Positions 24,258-33,023 of a stretch of DNA of 64,000 bases are shown one piece after another. The notes under the pieces were generated by a model. It ran no database searches. It was not told the origin of the DNA and worked only from the letters and a program-made list of their open reading frames with translations. Both the position numbers and the translations under genes were made by a program. This stretch comes from Nocardia australiensis (GTDB lineage: Bacteria > Actinomycetota > Actinomycetes > Mycobacteriales > Mycobacteriaceae). The stretch's first letter is position 1. Each line of letters opens with the position of its first letter. The DNA lies in contig NZ_JAJFZM010000002.1 of the NCBI RefSeq assembly GCF_020733705.1, positions 248,001 through 312,000 on the forward strand, written 5' to 3'.

Positions 24258-26060
24258 ATGCACACACTTCGACGACTATCGCCCTACCTTTCGGTGCCGC
24301 TGCTGCTGATCTTGCTGATCGGGCCCTACTTCGGCCTGATCAACGCCGTCGGCGCTCGACATATCATGTTGATCGCGGTTCTCGCACTGATGGTGTCCGG
24401 ACTGAACCTCGTCCTGGGCTATGCCGGAGAACTCGCCGTCGGCCAGGTCGCTTTCTACGCCATTGGTGCCTACGTAGCAGGTTTCGCCGGAATGTCGCTC
24501 GGACAGACCGACCTCTTCGTCGGCATTGCCGTGGTATTGGTCGTCGCCGTGGCAGTCGGCCTGCTCACTGGCGTGCCGAGCCTTCGTTTGTCAGGTTGGC
24601 CCCTGGCAATGGTCACGTTCTTTCTCGTGTTGATCGTGCCCAACCTGATCCAGATTTTCCAGCGGTGGACCGGAGGCGGAGACGGCATGGCCGTCGACCG
24701 TGCCACCTTCGTCGGCGCGCCGATCGGCGCCTACGGCTACTACATCGTCATCGTGCTCGTCACCGCAGCATGGTTCCTGATCGTCCGCAACGTCATCCTC
24801 TCACCGCACGGAACGAGCTTCCTGGTGCTCCGACAAAGCCCGGAACTCGCGGGCGCACTGGGACTTTCGGTCTATCGGACCAAGCTGAAGGTCTACACCC
24901 TATCCACAGTCGCCCCTGCTCTCGGCGGCGCACTCTTCGCTTGGCTCGACGGTTTCGTCGCACCGGACTCATTCACCTTCGGTCTCGCGATCACCGTGCT
25001 CGCGGCGTCGGTACTCGGCGGCGGGACGTCGATCTACGGCGCCATACTGGGCGCGACGGTCCTGCACTTCACCGAAGACTCGCTCACCGCCGCCAACCAG
25101 TACCAGCTCATCATCTACGGACTGTTCCTCGCCGTGATCGCCATCGCCTTGCCCGACGGAATCGTCGGCCTGATGCGTGACCGGCTCGCGCGCTTCTTGC
25201 CGGTTCCCGGGAAAAGTACCGACGACGACATTCCCGACACGCCATTGAGTTTGGGCGCCCTAACGGGCCGAGTCGTCCACGTCGAGCATCTGTCGAAGTC
25301 CTTCGGTGGAAACCACGCGGTCCAAGACGTCGCGTTCACCGCCCGGCCTGGCCAGATCACGGCCCTGATAGGCACCAACGGCTCCGGCAAAACCACAGTG
25401 CTCAACATCATCAACGGGTTCCTGAAACCCGACAGTGGCACGGTGAGTCTGGGCGATGCACCCAGTACGACCGTCCTGACGTCCCGCAGCGTCGATGCCG
25501 TCGCACACGCGGGAGTCCAGCGAACCTTCCAGACACCGATCATGCCCAGTGGTGTGTCAACGGTCGACTTCGTCGCCCTCGGCGCCTACACCGGCAACCC
25601 GGCCAGCCTCGTGCAGACCGTATTGCGGTTACCCGGTTACCGACGACGCCTTCGCGATGCCACCACGCGCGCCGAACAACTCCTCAACACACTGGGTTTA
25701 GCTACTACAGCGCACAAAGACGCCGACTCATTGCCGCTGGGCACCCGGCGCATGGTGGAGTTGGCTCGTTCACTGGCCGCGGGGCCTGTGGTGTTGCTTC
25801 TCGATGAAGTCGGCTCAGGTCTCGACGAGGCCGACCTCACCCGGCTGGAACACGTGCTGGGATTGGTTCGCGATGCAGGCGCAACCATCATCTTGGTCGA
25901 GCACAACTTCCCGCTCGTCATGCGGTTGGCAGACCATATTCATGTGCTCTCCAGAGGCCAGACCCTCGTGGAAGGACCGCCCTCGGTCATACGCGCTGAC
26001 GCCCGGGTCGCCCAGGAGTACCTCGGTGTCAGCCACGGTGTAGCAGGAGATCGGGCATGA
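24258..26060 (+). CDS. Fused ABC permease-ATPase (LivM-LivG)
   Basis: 600 residues. Residues 1-305 are a LivM-type permease (LMVSGLNLVLGYAGELAVGQ, then VLRQSPELAGALGLSVYRTK as the coupling loop). Residues 338-595 are a LivG-type ATPase: Walker A GTNGSGKT (372-379), Walker B VLLLDEVGSGLDE near 515, switch His in VEHNFPL. The signature is the degenerate SLPLGTRRMVELA instead of LSGGQ, as in many LivG proteins. Such fusions occur in actinobacteria but most systems have separate genes. It starts 1 base after the stop of livH. Confidence 0.9.
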   Translation: MHTLRRLSPYLSVPLLLILLIGPYFGLINAVGARHIMLIAVLALMVSGLNLVLGYAGELAVGQVAFYAIGAYVAGFAGMSLGQTDLFVGIAVVLVVAVAVGLLTGVPSLRLSGWPLAMVTFFLVLIVPNLIQIFQRWTGGGDGMAVDRATFVGAPIGAYGYYIVIVLVTAAWFLIVRNVILSPHGTSFLVLRQSPELAGALGLSVYRTKLKVYTLSTVAPALGGALFAWLDGFVAPDSFTFGLAITVLAASVLGGGTSIYGAILGATVLHFTEDSLTAANQYQLIIYGLFLAVIAIALPDGIVGLMRDRLARFLPVPGKSTDDDIPDTPLSLGALTGRVVHVEHLSKSFGGNHAVQDVAFTARPGQITALIGTNGSGKTTVLNIINGFLKPDSGTVSLGDAPSTTVLTSRSVDAVAHAGVQRTFQTPIMPSGVSTVDFVALGAYTGNPASLVQTVLRLPGYRRRLRDATTRAEQLLNTLGLATTAHKDADSLPLGTRRMVELARSLAAGPVVLLLDEVGSGLDEADLTRLEHVLGLVRDAGATIILVEHNFPLVMRLADHIHVLSRGQTLVEGPPSVIRADARVAQEYLGVSHGVAGDRA

Positions 26061-26794
26061 CCACGTTAAAGGTGCAACACCTCACTGGCGGATACCGAGA
26101 CGTCACCGTGCTCCGCGACATAGATTTGACTGTTTCCGCGGGCGAACTCTGTGTCGTTCTCGGCCGCAACGGGGCAGGCAAGACCTCACTCATGGCGGGC
26201 ATTGCCGGCCTGCTGCCCACAGTGCGTTCAGGATGTGTACTGATCGACGATCGCGATGTCACGACCATGCCCGCCCACCGACGCGCCGCGGCCGGTATCG
26301 CGCTCGTCCAGGAGGGAAAGCGAGTCTTTCGCGGACGAACGGTCGAAGAGAATCTGCTACTGGGAACCTACTCCGCCAAAGGTTGGTCGCTGCGGTCACG
26401 TGACCGCAAGGAAGCGCTCGCAACGGCCTATCAACGGTTCCCGATCCTTCATGACAAGCGGTCCGACAAGGCCGGTGGACTCTCAGGTGGTCAGCAACAG
26501 ATGCTCGCTATCGCGCAGGCCCTAGCCGCGCGACCGCAGATCCTGTTGCTCGATGAACCTTCCGCCGGACTGGCGCCGGCGATTCAAGCTGAAGTCTTCG
26601 CGACCGCAACCACCCTGCGGGACGACGGCCTCGCCGTCATTGTGGTCGAGCAGCTCGTCGACAGCGCGCTCGAGGTCGCCGATTCCGTGGTTGTACTCGA
26701 CTCCGGCCGCGTAGTCTCCTCCGGCCCTCCCGACAAGTACCGCAACAGCACACTTCTGCAAGAGGTCTACCTGGGTAGGTCGAGAGAGGAATGA
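26057..26794 (+). CDS. ABC ATPase, LivF family
   Basis: 245 residues. Walker A GRNGAGKT near residue 36, signature LSGGQQQMLAIAQAL, Walker B ILLLDEPSAGLAP, and VVEQLVDSALEVAD for the switch region. It is the second ATPase that pairs with the LivG half of the preceding fusion and has an intact signature motif. Starts with an ATGA overlap; 82 bases separate it from the ligase gene. Confidence 0.92.
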   Translation: MTTLKVQHLTGGYRDVTVLRDIDLTVSAGELCVVLGRNGAGKTSLMAGIAGLLPTVRSGCVLIDDRDVTTMPAHRRAAAGIALVQEGKRVFRGRTVEENLLLGTYSAKGWSLRSRDRKEALATAYQRFPILHDKRSDKAGGLSGGQQQMLAIAQALAARPQILLLDEPSAGLAPAIQAEVFATATTLRDDGLAVIVVEQLVDSALEVADSVVVLDSGRVVSSGPPDKYRNSTLLQEVYLGRSREE

Positions 26795-26876
26795 AGCCGC
26801 CGCGCAATCCCCGCCATCCCGTGTCCGGACACGGCCCCACCTTTGTAGCGATGATGATCGGCGTTAGGAGCGCGTA

Positions 26877-28478
26877 ATGCAGACCGCATCAACCATTCCG
26901 GCCATCCTGCACAGGAACGCCGCGCAATGCCCGGACGCGGTCGCCGTCGCCGACGACAGCATCACGCTGACCCACTCCCAACTCCTTGCCGCGGCGCGTC
27001 GTATCGCGGGTGCCTACCTCGATCGTGGCGTCGCTTCCGGAGACCGCGTGGGCATTTGGCTGCCCAATAGCGTCGAGTTCATCGTGTCGCTACTCGGCGC
27101 CCACCTCGTCGGCGTAGTTCCCGTGCCCCTCAACACCCGCTATCGCGGCGCCGAGGTTCGAACCATCCTGCAACGCTCGCGCGCAAAACTCGTCGTACTC
27201 GCCGACGGCTTCCTCGGCACTGACTACTCGACGATGCTGCTCGAGGCGTGCGACGGCGACGCCCTCGACCCCGCCGGCGCTCTCCCGGCATTGTCGACGA
27301 TCGTCGACACTCGATCGCAAGGTCACCACGCCACCCTCGGCTGGAGCGAGTTCCTCCGCGGCGCTGACCGCCACGCCCCGTCGGACATCACCGCACTCAT
27401 CGAGACTGTCACTCCGGACTCTCTCAGTGACATCCTGTTCACGTCGGGAACCACTGGGATTCCCAAGGGCGTGATGAGTACCCATTTCCAAACCACTGGG
27501 GTCGCTGCCGCGTGGGCACACGGCGCCGGACTCACCCCGAACGACCGGTACGCCACTGTCAATCCGTACTTCCACGCCTTCGGATACAAAGCAGGAATCA
27601 TCGCCGCGCTCAGCGCGGCATGCACGATTTACCCGGTCGCCAAGTTCGAACCCACTGAACTGCTCCGACTCATCGATCAGGAAAAAATCACCGTACTCCC
27701 TGGTGTTCCGACGATGTTCCTGTCGCTGATCAATCACCGCGACCGCGCAGCATACGACCTGAGTTCCCTGCGATTTTCGATCGCAGGGGCCGCCTCGGTG
27801 CCCCCGTCGTTATTCCGTGACATGCGAGACGTCCTCGGTATCGACACCATCGCGCAAGCCTACGGATTGACCGAATGCGTGGTGGCGACCCAATCGCGGC
27901 CGAACGAAAACCCCGAGCACATGGCAACAACGACCGGCCCCGCCATACCCGGTATCGAAATCTGCGTCGTCGACAACGACGGCGCCGAGCTACCCGTGGG
28001 AGACGACGGTGAGGTTCTGTTGCGTGGCCGGTACGTGATGGTCGGCTACTTCGAGAACCCAGAAGCGACCCAAGCCGCCATCGACAACGCCGGATGGCTG
28101 CACACCGGCGACGTCGGGCACATCGACGAACATGGGTGCCTCACCATCACCGATCGCGTCAAAGACATGTACATTGCTGGCGGTTTCAACGTCTACCCAG
28201 CGGAGATCGAAAGCGTCCTGCACGAGCACCCCAGCGTCCACGATTGCGCGGTGATCGGAATCGACGACCCGAGGCTAGGGGCAGTGGGCAAAGCCTGGAT
28301 CGTCACGAACTCGTCCCCTGCGAATGCGGACACACTCATCGCCTGGTGTCGCGAACGACTCGCCAACTACAAAGTGCCGCGCGAAATCGAGTTCGTCGAC
28401 GACCTGCCCCGCAACCCCTCGGGAAAGATCGCGAAACGCGAACTGCGCGAAAGGACCCCGCATGCCTCCGCTGACTGA
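26877..28478 (+). CDS. Acyl-CoA synthetase, FadD3-like (HIP-CoA ligase family)
   Basis: 533 residues, class I AMP-forming ligase. The P-loop-like motif is TSGTTGIPKG (189-198), then AYGLTECVVATQSRP, the GWLHTGDVGHIDEHG motif, and catalytic Lys517 (PSGKIAK). The overall pattern (SDILFTSGTTG, YFHAFGYKAGI, TVLPGVPTMF, DMYIAGGFNVYPAE) closely follows mycobacterial FadD3, which activates the HIP fragment of cholesterol rings C/D. Here it follows an importer, not the usual HIP genes, so the substrate is probably a related cyclic propionate or another carboxylate. A KstR2-like site lies upstream of the operon. Confidence 0.87.
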   Translation: MQTASTIPAILHRNAAQCPDAVAVADDSITLTHSQLLAAARRIAGAYLDRGVASGDRVGIWLPNSVEFIVSLLGAHLVGVVPVPLNTRYRGAEVRTILQRSRAKLVVLADGFLGTDYSTMLLEACDGDALDPAGALPALSTIVDTRSQGHHATLGWSEFLRGADRHAPSDITALIETVTPDSLSDILFTSGTTGIPKGVMSTHFQTTGVAAAWAHGAGLTPNDRYATVNPYFHAFGYKAGIIAALSAACTIYPVAKFEPTELLRLIDQEKITVLPGVPTMFLSLINHRDRAAYDLSSLRFSIAGAASVPPSLFRDMRDVLGIDTIAQAYGLTECVVATQSRPNENPEHMATTTGPAIPGIEICVVDNDGAELPVGDDGEVLLRGRYVMVGYFENPEATQAAIDNAGWLHTGDVGHIDEHGCLTITDRVKDMYIAGGFNVYPAEIESVLHEHPSVHDCAVIGIDDPRLGAVGKAWIVTNSSPANADTLIAWCRERLANYKVPREIEFVDDLPRNPSGKIAKRELRERTPHASAD

Positions 28479-29229
28479 TCCGTCCGCCATAGCGTTGGGC
28501 TTCGAGCCCGATGACGCCATCATCGTCACTGGCGCAGCCAGCGGCATCGGCCGCGCAACCGCCCTATTTGCGGCGGCCCTTGGACTGAACGTGTCCGCAT
28601 GGGATCGAGACAGCGACGGCCTCACACAGCTACATGCCTCGTCCAAACAACATCCCTTCGCGTCCCGCGTACACACCCAACTAGTCGATGTCACAGACGA
28701 ATCAAGTCGTCAGGCCGCGTTATCCGATACCGCTGCAAGCCTCGGCGTCCCTCGATACCTCGTGAACAACGCAGGACCCTCCTCGCATATTGACCTCAAC
28801 TTCGACGACGCAGTGCGAATCAGCGTCGGCAGTGTTCGCGGACTGACCGCGGACTGGATGGCGGTCGGACCTCCCGCGGACGCGGCCACGGTAATGACCG
28901 CATCGGTCGTCGGCACTCGCATCGGCACCGATAACGACTGGTATGCAACCAGCAAGGCCGCCTTGTTGGGCTACGTCCGCCACCTCGCCGTCCACCATGC
29001 GCAACGGCTTCGAGCAAACGCAATCGCGCCGGGAATGACCGACACACCTCGGATGAGCGGCTTCATCGACTCCGAGGCAGGCACGAAGGTCATCAACCGA
29101 ATCCCTCTCGGCCGCATGGGCGATCCAGCAGAGATGGCATGGACGATCCTGTTTCTACTGTCGCCGTTGGCGTCCTATATCAGCGGTCAACTGCTCACCG
29201 TCGACGGCGCGTGGACGGTGAGTCAGTGA
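28462..29229 (+). CDS. Short-chain dehydrogenase/reductase
   Basis: 255 residues. Rossmann motif TGAASGIG (23-30), NNAG (102-105), and the catalytic set S148, Y161, K165 (YATSK) are all present, so it should be an active NAD(P)-dependent oxidoreductase. It overlaps the end of the ligase gene by 17 bases and probably acts on the CoA ester the ligase makes. Last gene of the right arm; the IS3 element begins about 30 bases downstream and may have cut off further genes. Confidence 0.88.
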   Translation: MPPLTDPSAIALGFEPDDAIIVTGAASGIGRATALFAAALGLNVSAWDRDSDGLTQLHASSKQHPFASRVHTQLVDVTDESSRQAALSDTAASLGVPRYLVNNAGPSSHIDLNFDDAVRISVGSVRGLTADWMAVGPPADAATVMTASVVGTRIGTDNDWYATSKAALLGYVRHLAVHHAQRLRANAIAPGMTDTPRMSGFIDSEAGTKVINRIPLGRMGDPAEMAWTILFLLSPLASYISGQLLTVDGAWTVSQ

Positions 29230-29301
29230 CGTCTCGCTCACCTACGTTCGACCTCTGCTGGGACTGCCCCGAGATCAGTTGACTCGCGGGTAATGGGGGT
29301 T

Positions 29302-30165
29302 TCAGGCCGCGAGTAGGGCCTGGTTCAGGGTTTCATACTCGATCGGGGTCAGTCGTGCGAGGCCCCGTTGGCGGCGGCGTCGGTGGTAGGTCCGTTCGAT
29401 CCAGACGACCATAGCCAGCCGGAGTTCTTCTCTTGTGGCCCAACGCTTTCTGTCGAGTACGTTATGTTGCAGCAGCGCGCACCACGATTCCATGGCGGCG
29501 TTGTCCGCGCATGCGGCTACCCGGCCCATGGAGCCGCGTAACCCGTTGTTGGACAATAGTTTGCAGAATTTCCTGGAGCGGAATTGGCTGCCGCGGTCGG
29601 AATGGACGATCGTGTCGACCGGCGACCGCAGGGCGATGGCGTTGCGTAGCGCCGCCACCGCCAGCGATGCGGTCATTCGTTCGTCGATGCTGTAGCCGAC
29701 GATCCGGTTGGACCACACGTCCTTGACTGCGCAGATGTAGAGCTTGCCTTCGTCGGTACGGTGCTCGGAAATGTCGGTCAACCAGACCTGGTTGGGCCGC
29801 TGGGCGGTGAAATCCCGGGCGACGAGGTCCTCGTGCACCGGAGGGCCCGGCCGGTTGGTGAGGCCGGGCTTCTTAGCGAAGCAGCTGAAGATACCGTGCA
29901 GCGAGCACAGCCGCTGGATCCGGTTCTCCCCGGCCTCGTAGCCGAGGTCGGCGAGTTCGTCGGCGATGAATCGGTAGCCGAATTCCGGATCGTCGGCGTG
30001 AATGCCGAGTGCGGCGTCGATCAAGTGTGCGTCATCCCGATCTCGTTGCGAGACAGGGTTTTTACACCATTTATAGAAAGCTTGTTTGGAGAAACCCAAC
30101 ACCCGGCAGGTCACCGCGACGGGAATCCCGTCGTCGGCAAGGTCGAGGACCAGCGGGTATTTCAT
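29302..30165 (-). CDS. IS3-family transposase OrfB (DDE integrase core)
   Basis: 287 residues. An HTH-like start (CRVLGFSKQAFYKWCKNP) is followed by an rve core with catalytic D in NQVWLTDISEHRT, D in VHSDRGSQF, and E in NAAMESWCALLQ. Frame intact, so it is potentially active. ATG 30165 overlaps the OrfA stop; the main product is probably an OrfAB fusion made by -1 frameshifting at the slippery site just upstream. Confidence 0.92.
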   Translation of the reverse strand: MKYPLVLDLADDGIPVAVTCRVLGFSKQAFYKWCKNPVSQRDRDDAHLIDAALGIHADDPEFGYRFIADELADLGYEAGENRIQRLCSLHGIFSCFAKKPGLTNRPGPPVHEDLVARDFTAQRPNQVWLTDISEHRTDEGKLYICAVKDVWSNRIVGYSIDERMTASLAVAALRNAIALRSPVDTIVHSDRGSQFRSRKFCKLLSNNGLRGSMGRVAACADNAAMESWCALLQHNVLDRKRWATREELRLAMVVWIERTYHRRRRQRGLARLTPIEYETLNQALLAA

Positions 30166-30446
30166 TTTGGGGGCAGCTCGCGGGCGAAGAACGCCGCCGC
30201 CCTGCGCAGGATCTCGTTTTCCTGCTCCACCAACTTCAACCGTTTACGCAGCTCACGCAGCTCTTCGGTGTCGGCTTTGGTGACGCCGGGACGGCTGCCT
30301 TCTTCTATGTCGGCCTGTTTCAACCAGTTCGCCAGGCAGCTTTCCGATATCCCGAAATCCTTCGCGACCTGCCGCAACGTGGACTGTCCTTTACGGGCCA
30401 CGGCGACGACATCACGACGGAATTCTTCGGGGTAAGGCTTCGGCAT
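30162..30446 (-). CDS. IS3-family OrfA (helix-turn-helix)
   Basis: 94 residues from ATG 30446 (MPKPYPEEFRRDVV). The HTH (LRQVAKDFGISESCLANWLK) and a C-terminal leucine-zipper-like coil (LRELRKRLKLVEQENEILRR) are typical of IS3 OrfA, which binds the element ends. The gene ends in a slippery C CCA AAA (30165-30171) directly before TGA. Confidence 0.92.
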   Translation of the reverse strand: MPKPYPEEFRRDVVAVARKGQSTLRQVAKDFGISESCLANWLKQADIEEGSRPGVTKADTEELRELRKRLKLVEQENEILRRAAAFFARELPPK

Positions 30447-30776
30447 GGTCGTGCATCCTCTCACGGAAGAGACCGAATGGTCTCTTCAGGTCAGGAGTCA
30501 ACCGAAGCCGGGGCAGTCCCCTTCGCATGAGACAGGACAGTACCAGGCTGCCCACTTTTCACGTAGTTCCGTTGTAGTTACGTTACGTGCACTGTGACCA
30601 AACGTAAACGAAACGAAGGCGCCGAGTTTCAGTGAGGCTCCGGGATCTGACCGCCGATAAGGTTCACTTATCGGCGGTCAGCGCGGCGACGCTATGTGCG
30701 AGCTTTCCTGGGGCGCTGCAGGTTTCGTTTCGTGTTAATACGTTGGAAATGACGAAAACAACGCTACGATACGAAG
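30447..30776. promoter_or_regulatory. IS right end and nested dyads upstream of coiled-coil gene
   Basis: After the IS end (30539) lies a 15-bp perfect hairpin CTGACCGCCGATAAG / CTTATCGGCGGTCAG (30647-30661, 30667-30681, 5-base loop), flanked by an outer inverted pair ACGAAACGAA (30608-30617) / TTCGTTTCGT (30724-30733). No T-run follows, so it looks like an operator region rather than a terminator. Confidence 0.5.
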
Positions 30777-31889
30777 GTGTCCACTGCATGTAACTATCCG
30801 GGCTGCTCCCGACCCAGCGTTCGCGGGAACGGGCCCGGTCGCCCCTCGGAGTACTGCGACCATCCCGAGCACACGCGATGGCGCGCTTGGCGGGAACGTC
30901 AACGGCAGCAGCAGGAGTCCGAGAGTTCGGCCGCTACCGTCACTGTGACGCAACAGGGGCCGGTGACAGTAGCCCGACTGCGCGCCGATGAACTGCTCAC
31001 CCAATTCCGTGGACTAGCAGATCAATTGGGTGCGACCCTCAATTCCGCCGTCGCCGAGCTGTCCACGCTGGCCGACCCGTCCATTGCCGAAGCGCAGGTC
31101 CAAGCCGTGCAGGCGGATGCCGCGCGCCGGATCGCCGAGGCCGAGATAGCGGCGGTGGCATCCGAGCAGGCACGCCGCGATGCTGAGGAAGCCAGAACGG
31201 ACGCGGAATCGGTTGCCGAAGACGCGGCGAATTCGGCCGAGCACGCCGAAAGACTGGTCGGCGCGGCGGATGTCGCCCGCGACGACGCCTTGCGTGAAGT
31301 GGAGCGAGCCACACGTCAAGCGGCTGACGATGTGTTCGCAGCGCGCCGCGAGGCGGAGGCCGAGGTCCGCACGGTGCGACGCGAGACCGCTGAGGAGGTC
31401 GAGCGGATACGGCAGGAGGCGGCCGACCAGATAAAGCAGGCTCAGCAGCGCGCGGATAACGAGATCGCGCATGCCGGGCGAGAGGCTGCCGCGCGAGTGG
31501 CCACAGCGCATTCCGAACGCGATCTCACCGCACAACGCGCCGCCGATGCCGAGCGTGTGGCCGAGCGGGCCGAGCAGGCGGCGGCCGAACGACTCGAAGC
31601 AGCTAACGAGGCACGTGCCGAATGGCGCAGGGTGCGAGCCGAACTCGACGCGGCTCGCGCCGAACTGGTTGACACGCGCCGCGCGACTGCGGTCGAGCTT
31701 GGCGCGGTACGCGCCGAGGCAACGGCAACTATCGAGAAGGCGAGAACCGAAGCCGCACACCGCATCGAGGCGTTGAACGAGGCGCGCGCCCAAACCCTCA
31801 CCCGCGCCGAGCGCGCCGAACTCCAGCTCGACGCGCTACTCGCCGAATCCAGAGGCACATCCGCGTCACACACACCCGCACCCGACTGA
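30777..31889 (+). CDS. Zinc-finger-like protein with long coiled coil
   Basis: 370 residues from GTG 30777. The first 35 residues hold a Cys/His cluster (CNYPGCSRP ... YCDHPEHTRW) that could bind zinc. After a polar linker, residues about 95-355 are Ala/Glu/Arg-rich with continuous heptads (for example RIAEAEIAAVASEQARRDAE), a long coiled coil. This head-plus-coil layout recalls KfrA-type plasmid proteins that bind iterated or dyad DNA and self-associate, but the head is different. The nested dyads just upstream would suit autoregulation. Function unknown. Confidence 0.65.
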   Translation: MSTACNYPGCSRPSVRGNGPGRPSEYCDHPEHTRWRAWRERQRQQQESESSAATVTVTQQGPVTVARLRADELLTQFRGLADQLGATLNSAVAELSTLADPSIAEAQVQAVQADAARRIAEAEIAAVASEQARRDAEEARTDAESVAEDAANSAEHAERLVGAADVARDDALREVERATRQAADDVFAARREAEAEVRTVRRETAEEVERIRQEAADQIKQAQQRADNEIAHAGREAAARVATAHSERDLTAQRAADAERVAERAEQAAAERLEAANEARAEWRRVRAELDAARAELVDTRRATAVELGAVRAEATATIEKARTEAAHRIEALNEARAQTLTRAERAELQLDALLAESRGTSASHTPAPD

Positions 31890-32338
31890 CATCGATCTGC
31901 CGCACCGACAGACTTACAATTAGCGCATCATGGAGCCCTCTCGGCGTTCGCCGGTGATATGCCATTGACCGTTTGCTCGACACTCAGATAGACGGGTCCG
32001 CGTGGCATGGTGACTCTCTCGCGACCGTTGTGTGACTGCGGCGCGGGCGAAACTGCGAGAACAACCGGTCACTTTTGCTGCGTCGGCGGAATCTTCTCGG
32101 CCAGTTCGCCGTCGGCGGGTTCTTACCGGGGTCCCGGTAGTAATCGCCGAAAATCCAACGAAGTTCGAGATGTCGCCTGGTAGCGGGTGATTCGGTGGTT
32201 CCGGCTGCGTGTTGGGGTGGTTGATGCTTGGCTTGGCTGCTGATGAGGTTGGTCGGCGTGTCGGAGGTTGCTCGCTGCAAGGCCGGGACCGGTCTTGCAG
32301 GAGCCGCCGTTGCCGCCTCGTCAGTCCGAGGTGGGCCG
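31890..32338. other. Intergenic spacer
   Basis: About 450 bases between two convergent genes. I see no supported gene, terminator or repeat. Confidence 0.5.
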
Positions 32339-32767
32339 CTATCCGGCGGGATTCACGGGTGCGGATGTCGGGGCGGGGGGCTCGGCTTCGTCGTAGACGA
32401 GTTCGAGTTCGAAACCCTGGCCGTCGACCAGGTGCAGTGCCCGCCCGGTGTCGGTCCGCTCCTGCCAGCCGGCCGCGAGTGCCACCGAAGGCAACTCGGC
32501 GCCCTGTGCCGGCTCGGAGGTCCGCAGCGCCAAGTGGTTGATCCCGGCCCTGAGCCGGTCGTGGCCACCTGCCCGGAGCGCGGGCGACTGCTCGATCACC
32601 ACATAGCTGCCACCCAGCCGCCAGCTGCGGCCGTTCGCCCAACGCTGGAACGGTGTGCAGCCGAGGGCGGTCAGTACGGGCCCCCACTGTTGTTCGGCGA
32701 GGGCCAAGTCGTCCATCCATAACTCGACGTGGTGGACCAGCGGCCGATCATTCGTCGCATCATGCAT
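32339..32767 (-). CDS. VOC-family (glyoxalase/dioxygenase fold) protein
   Basis: 142 residues. The start PLVHHVELWMDDLALAEQQW and end GRALHLVDGQGFELELVYDE are characteristic of the beta-alpha-beta-beta-beta repeats of the vicinal-oxygen-chelate fold, with candidate metal ligands H in VHHVEL and E near the end (FELELV). ATG 32767 is chosen since residues upstream are not conserved-looking. Substrate unknown; solitary gene. Confidence 0.75.
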   Translation of the reverse strand: MHDATNDRPLVHHVELWMDDLALAEQQWGPVLTALGCTPFQRWANGRSWRLGGSYVVIEQSPALRAGGHDRLRAGINHLALRTSEPAQGAELPSVALAAGWQERTDTGRALHLVDGQGFELELVYDEAEPPAPTSAPVNPAG

Positions 32768-33023
32768 GCATGCATCTTTAGCACTACTCCACGCGGACCT
32801 GTCCTCATCCCCGACATCCTGCTCGCATTCTGCAACCACCAACCGCTCGACTCAGCCAGCCGAGAAGGCTCACGGCTCCGTGGCACCTACCTGGCGGCGG
32901 CGAGACGCGCGGGGTGTTCCTGACTTCCGGACTCCGAGCGCCTGTTCGGTGACACGGCATCGCCGACACGGCATGTAAGGCAAACCTCGGGTTATCCGCG
33001 TGTTGTGGTCATATCATGTCGCT

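Larger units (their letters stand above)
29260..30539. mobile_element. IS3-family insertion sequence
   Basis: Two overlapping transposase frames are bounded by inverted repeats: the left GGGACTGCCCCGAGATCAGT and the right, read outward-in on the other strand, GGGACTGCCCCGGCTTCGGT, both ending TTGACTC. The right side extends by TGTCCTGTCTCATGC to 30539; the left lacks that extension, so the exact left end is uncertain. No target duplication is obvious. Confidence 0.8.
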
